Origin: Trileptium ribeirensis
Taxonomy: Eukaryota; Nematoda; Enoplea; Enoplida; Thoracostomopsidae
Length of the DNA: 64,000 nt
Reading direction: 5' to 3'
Assembly: GCA_030248225.1 (NCBI GenBank)
Contig: JASANE010005058.1
Span: 1 to 64,000 of the forward strand
Below the pieces are notes generated by a model that was not told the DNA's origin, did no database searches, and saw only the letters and a list, made by a program, of their open reading frames with translations. Of the stretch, positions 61,659 through 64,000 are shown piece by piece. The first letter of the stretch is position 1, and each line of letters opens with the position of its first letter. The translations under genes were made by a program, and so were the position numbers.

Positions 61659-61767
61659 ATTAAAGCCATCGGTATGCACTCTCCGGATATTTTAAAGTTG
61701 GTCGAGATTTGTCCAAAAGGCGGTGAAACTCTGGTTACCCGCATTGTTCATATACTAACGGAGCGAA
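61659..61767 (+). CDS. SYMPK: symplekin exon 27 (last in window)
   Basis: Residues 803-839, phase 0 to 1. [20 protein letters not shown] then [16 protein letters not shown] matches [20 protein letters not shown] and GAETLVTRCLHSLTDK of human. The next expected peptide, VPPSPELVKRVRDLY-like, is not found before 64,000, so intron 27 runs off the right edge. Acceptor tgttatag, donor gtaagt. Confidence 0.97.
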
Positions 61768-61914
61768 GTAAGTTTATCCGTAAAACTAAATCACAATTTT
61801 TTTTTCGTTTTGACTTTTTCCATATTCTGTTGCTGCGATTTCGCAGTAGTTAATACTGAAACTGCGAGCGAATTGGAGTTTTACGTTATATGTTGGTATT
61901 TTTATAGCCATACA

Positions 61915-62167
61915 TACAGTCACAGCCAAAAATAAGTTAATATAAAAATAGAATATGTTAAATAGAATCTCGATCGATTTTGCTTTTAGCGCAATTAAAT
62001 AAATTTTAAATTTATAAAATTTCGATTATTTTCGACTTAACGAAATTTCAATCGATTGCGAATTCGATTTCTGTCATTTTCGATTGCGAATTCGATTTCT
62101 GTCGTTTTCGATTGCGAATTCGATTTCTGTCGTTTTCGATTGCATTTATTTTTGGCCGCGATTATAG
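61915..62167. mobile_element. MITE family M4 with three 28-bp tandem units
   Basis: About 253 bp bounded by tacagtcacagccaaaaata and ttatttttggccgcgattat. Inside, the unit cgattgcgaattcgatttct + gtcattt(t) is repeated three times without gaps (62053-62080, 62081-62108, 62109-62136), with one A/G change between units one and two. In intron 27. Confidence 0.75.
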
Positions 62168-62309
62168 TAGCAATTATTTTGAAATATCTAAAATAATACT
62201 GCCATGCAGAATATAGTTCTTGTGTATCTCAGGTGATGTTAAGTTCATTAACAGTTCTTTGTGTATTAATAAACGGACGTACAGCCGTAACCACTACCAG
62301 ATACATTCT

Positions 62310-62535
62310 TGGCTAGTCCAAACATCGGAATTTATAGCCGCCCCGCCCCCTCGAATTTTGCCTGGGGGCTAAATTTTTGCCGGATTTTGTTGCGTTTAGA
62401 CGTTTATTTTTGTCAGCAGGGGGCTTGGAACCGGGGGTAAGCGAAATTTTGCCGGAGGGTAGGAGCCGGGGGTACCTCCGTTTTGCCGAAGGCCAGCCGA
62501 AAATGCCCCCCCACGTTGCACTAGCCAGCATTCAT
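62310..62535. mobile_element. possible G-rich-arm MITE
   Basis: Ends ttggctagtccaaac and (rc) ctggctagtgcaacg form a short inverted repeat around arms such as aattttgcctgggggctaaa and aaattttgccggagggtagg. No coding; the antiparallel open stretches here are arm artefacts. Confidence 0.5.
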
Positions 62536-63419
62536 GCGGAATTCTTCGCGACGCCAGCTGCTTTTCAAAGAATGTGTAAGTTTATAGTATCAAACACACT
62601 GTGCTGGTTAAATAAGTGGTTTTCGAAGCATAAACATAAAGGTAACATTAAATGCAGTATAGTCGGCGTATTATGAAATTAGTTCACAATGTGGCCGCGC
62701 TGCATCATGATCTGCCATTAAGCAAGAACTGATGCAAAATGTATATGGGTGCCCATAGTTAATGAAAACGCTAATTTGGCATAAGCTTCTGAGTTTGAGC
62801 ACTTAGTATACGAATGTTTAAGGGATGATAGTGTGTAAAGCTCTAGTAATCTAATTATTATTGAGTTAATTTGTCTCAAATTTTCACGAACTGGTACCAG
62901 ATAGCTAACCAGTTTTACAAAAATTTTGCAATAGTTTTACAGCATTAATGCATTCGTTTTATTGGTTTCTTTGTGTACTTGATTTGACTCATTGACTGGC
63001 AACTAATTTTATTGACACGAGCATAAGTTGTCTGGTTATGGTATACAGGACTTAAGAAATCATAATTGAGTGGTACGGAGCGATTTACTTAGTTTACAAA
63101 TATTAATTTATGCCCATTACACGTCACATGTTTTTTTTGCTTTATATTTTTGCGGGGTTTCATTTCATAGAGTACCGTAATAAGCAGAAGTTATTAAATA
63201 TTCACTATCTGCGTGATCATCATCAATCATGCTAGGCAGACAATTCATCTGTCTGTGGTCAGCTTCTGTCATTAAACAGCTGAGCAATAAGTATAGTCAA
63301 GAGTCGATGATGGTCCACTGTACAGGAGACCATGACTCTCTTCAGCTTTTCTGTACATACGTCGTTTTCTGACACATATTATGCTGGGGTCGTTTTCGCC
63401 CTTACGTCTCAGGCTTACG
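62536..63419. other. right-hand flank, nothing recognised
   Basis: No symplekin exon was found here; the expected next peptide block is absent. Confidence 0.4.
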
Positions 63420-63429
63420 ACCCACCAAG

Positions 63430-63770
63430 TGAGTCGAAAACATGACTAACCACCCATATTCATGGACCACAACCTCCAGACCCCTCTCAGATTCTCACAT
63501 CACCGCCGTGTAACCCACGCCTGTTCATGGACTACAAAAATACACCCGTTCATGGACCACTAACGTAGCCCCCTCCCACCAGGTTCATGAACCACTAAAT
63601 TACATTCAACCCATGTTCTTGGAGCACTTATTCAGGCCCGTCTCAAATTCTTAGACCACTTTTTCAAACCCCTCCCATGTCCTTCGACCACTTTTTCAGA
63701 CCTCTCCCATGTTCGTGGACCACTGTTTCAACCACCCCCCTCGCCCCAGGTTCTTGGGCCACTTTTTAAT
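63430..63770 (+). repeat. degenerate minisatellite of about 30-36 bp
   Basis: The phrase ccatgttc(a/g)tggaccact followed by tttttcagacccctc recurs about ten times with changes (63450, 63515, 63545, 63580, 63620, 63650, 63680, 63710, 63755). Beyond it, inverted words tgtccaagaacttggg and tgtccaagaacct (63800-63860) are the reverse of caggttcttgggccac. The remaining sequence to 64,000 is unassigned. Confidence 0.75.
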
Positions 63771-64000
63771 TTTTCTAAAATATTTTTAAAAATAACAAAA
63801 GTTGTCCAAGAACTTGGGTAGTGGGTAAAAATTGTCCAAGAACCTGCAATGAGTCTGGACGTGGTGGTCCGCTTTGCGGCTCGAACATCTGGGAGGGGTA
63901 AGAGCGAAAACGAGCGCGACATACCTCTTCGTATAATTAAATACTTTTGCTATGCAAGTGTATGAAACTGGTTCATGTTAGACGTGGTTAATTCGTGTGT

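Noticed and set aside
62313..62676. Pro/Gly-rich open frames on both strands
   Set aside because: They arise from the G-rich arms of a MITE-like element.

Overview
This is a eukaryotic, almost certainly invertebrate metazoan, nuclear genomic window. The sequence is AT-rich. It has no operons or ribosome binding sites, and GT-AG introns of 161 bp to about 9.4 kb separate tiny exons. Transposable elements are dense: BEL/Pao, an RTE/jockey-like LINE, hAT elements and several MITE-like families. The phylum cannot be fixed from sequence alone; a flatworm or another lophotrochozoan is a plausible guess only.

One cellular gene dominates. From about 5.7 kb to 61.8 kb the plus strand carries at least 27 exons of symplekin, the scaffold of the pre-mRNA 3'-end cleavage machinery. 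All 26 exon-exon junctions agree in reading phase. They give 838 codons, from the N-terminus to the edge of the conserved C-terminal domain. The remaining C-terminal part, roughly the last third by comparison with the human protein, lies beyond the right edge. About 4.5% of the gene span is coding.

Layout. 1-2.9 kb holds a decayed hAT-like transposase gene (plus strand). 3.2-4.8 kb holds a decayed gag-like reading frame with one CCHC knuckle. 5.7-26.1 kb holds symplekin exons 1-11, with MITEs, a dispersed repeat family and a near-perfect 76-bp palindrome next to a 47-unit AT microsatellite. 26.1-35.4 kb is intron 11, which houses a full-length but inactivated BEL/Pao LTR retrotransposon on the minus strand, with 5-bp target duplications. 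35.4-49.6 kb holds exons 12-24 and more MITEs. 49.6-59.1 kb is intron 24, with a nonautonomous hAT element (8-bp target duplication), an old minus-strand hAT transposase, and a 5'-truncated LINE inside that transposase with a 12-bp target duplication. 59.1-61.8 kb holds exons 25-27. From 61.8 kb to the end is intronic or intergenic repeat sequence, including a minisatellite.

I found no convincing novel multi-gene system. The most notable items are the extreme fragmentation of symplekin, an excess of T at donor position +3, the layered datable insertions, and two unexplained structured sequences: the palindrome at 24,528 and a 50-nt four-stem fold at 50,714. No rRNA gene, CRISPR array or confident tRNA gene was seen.
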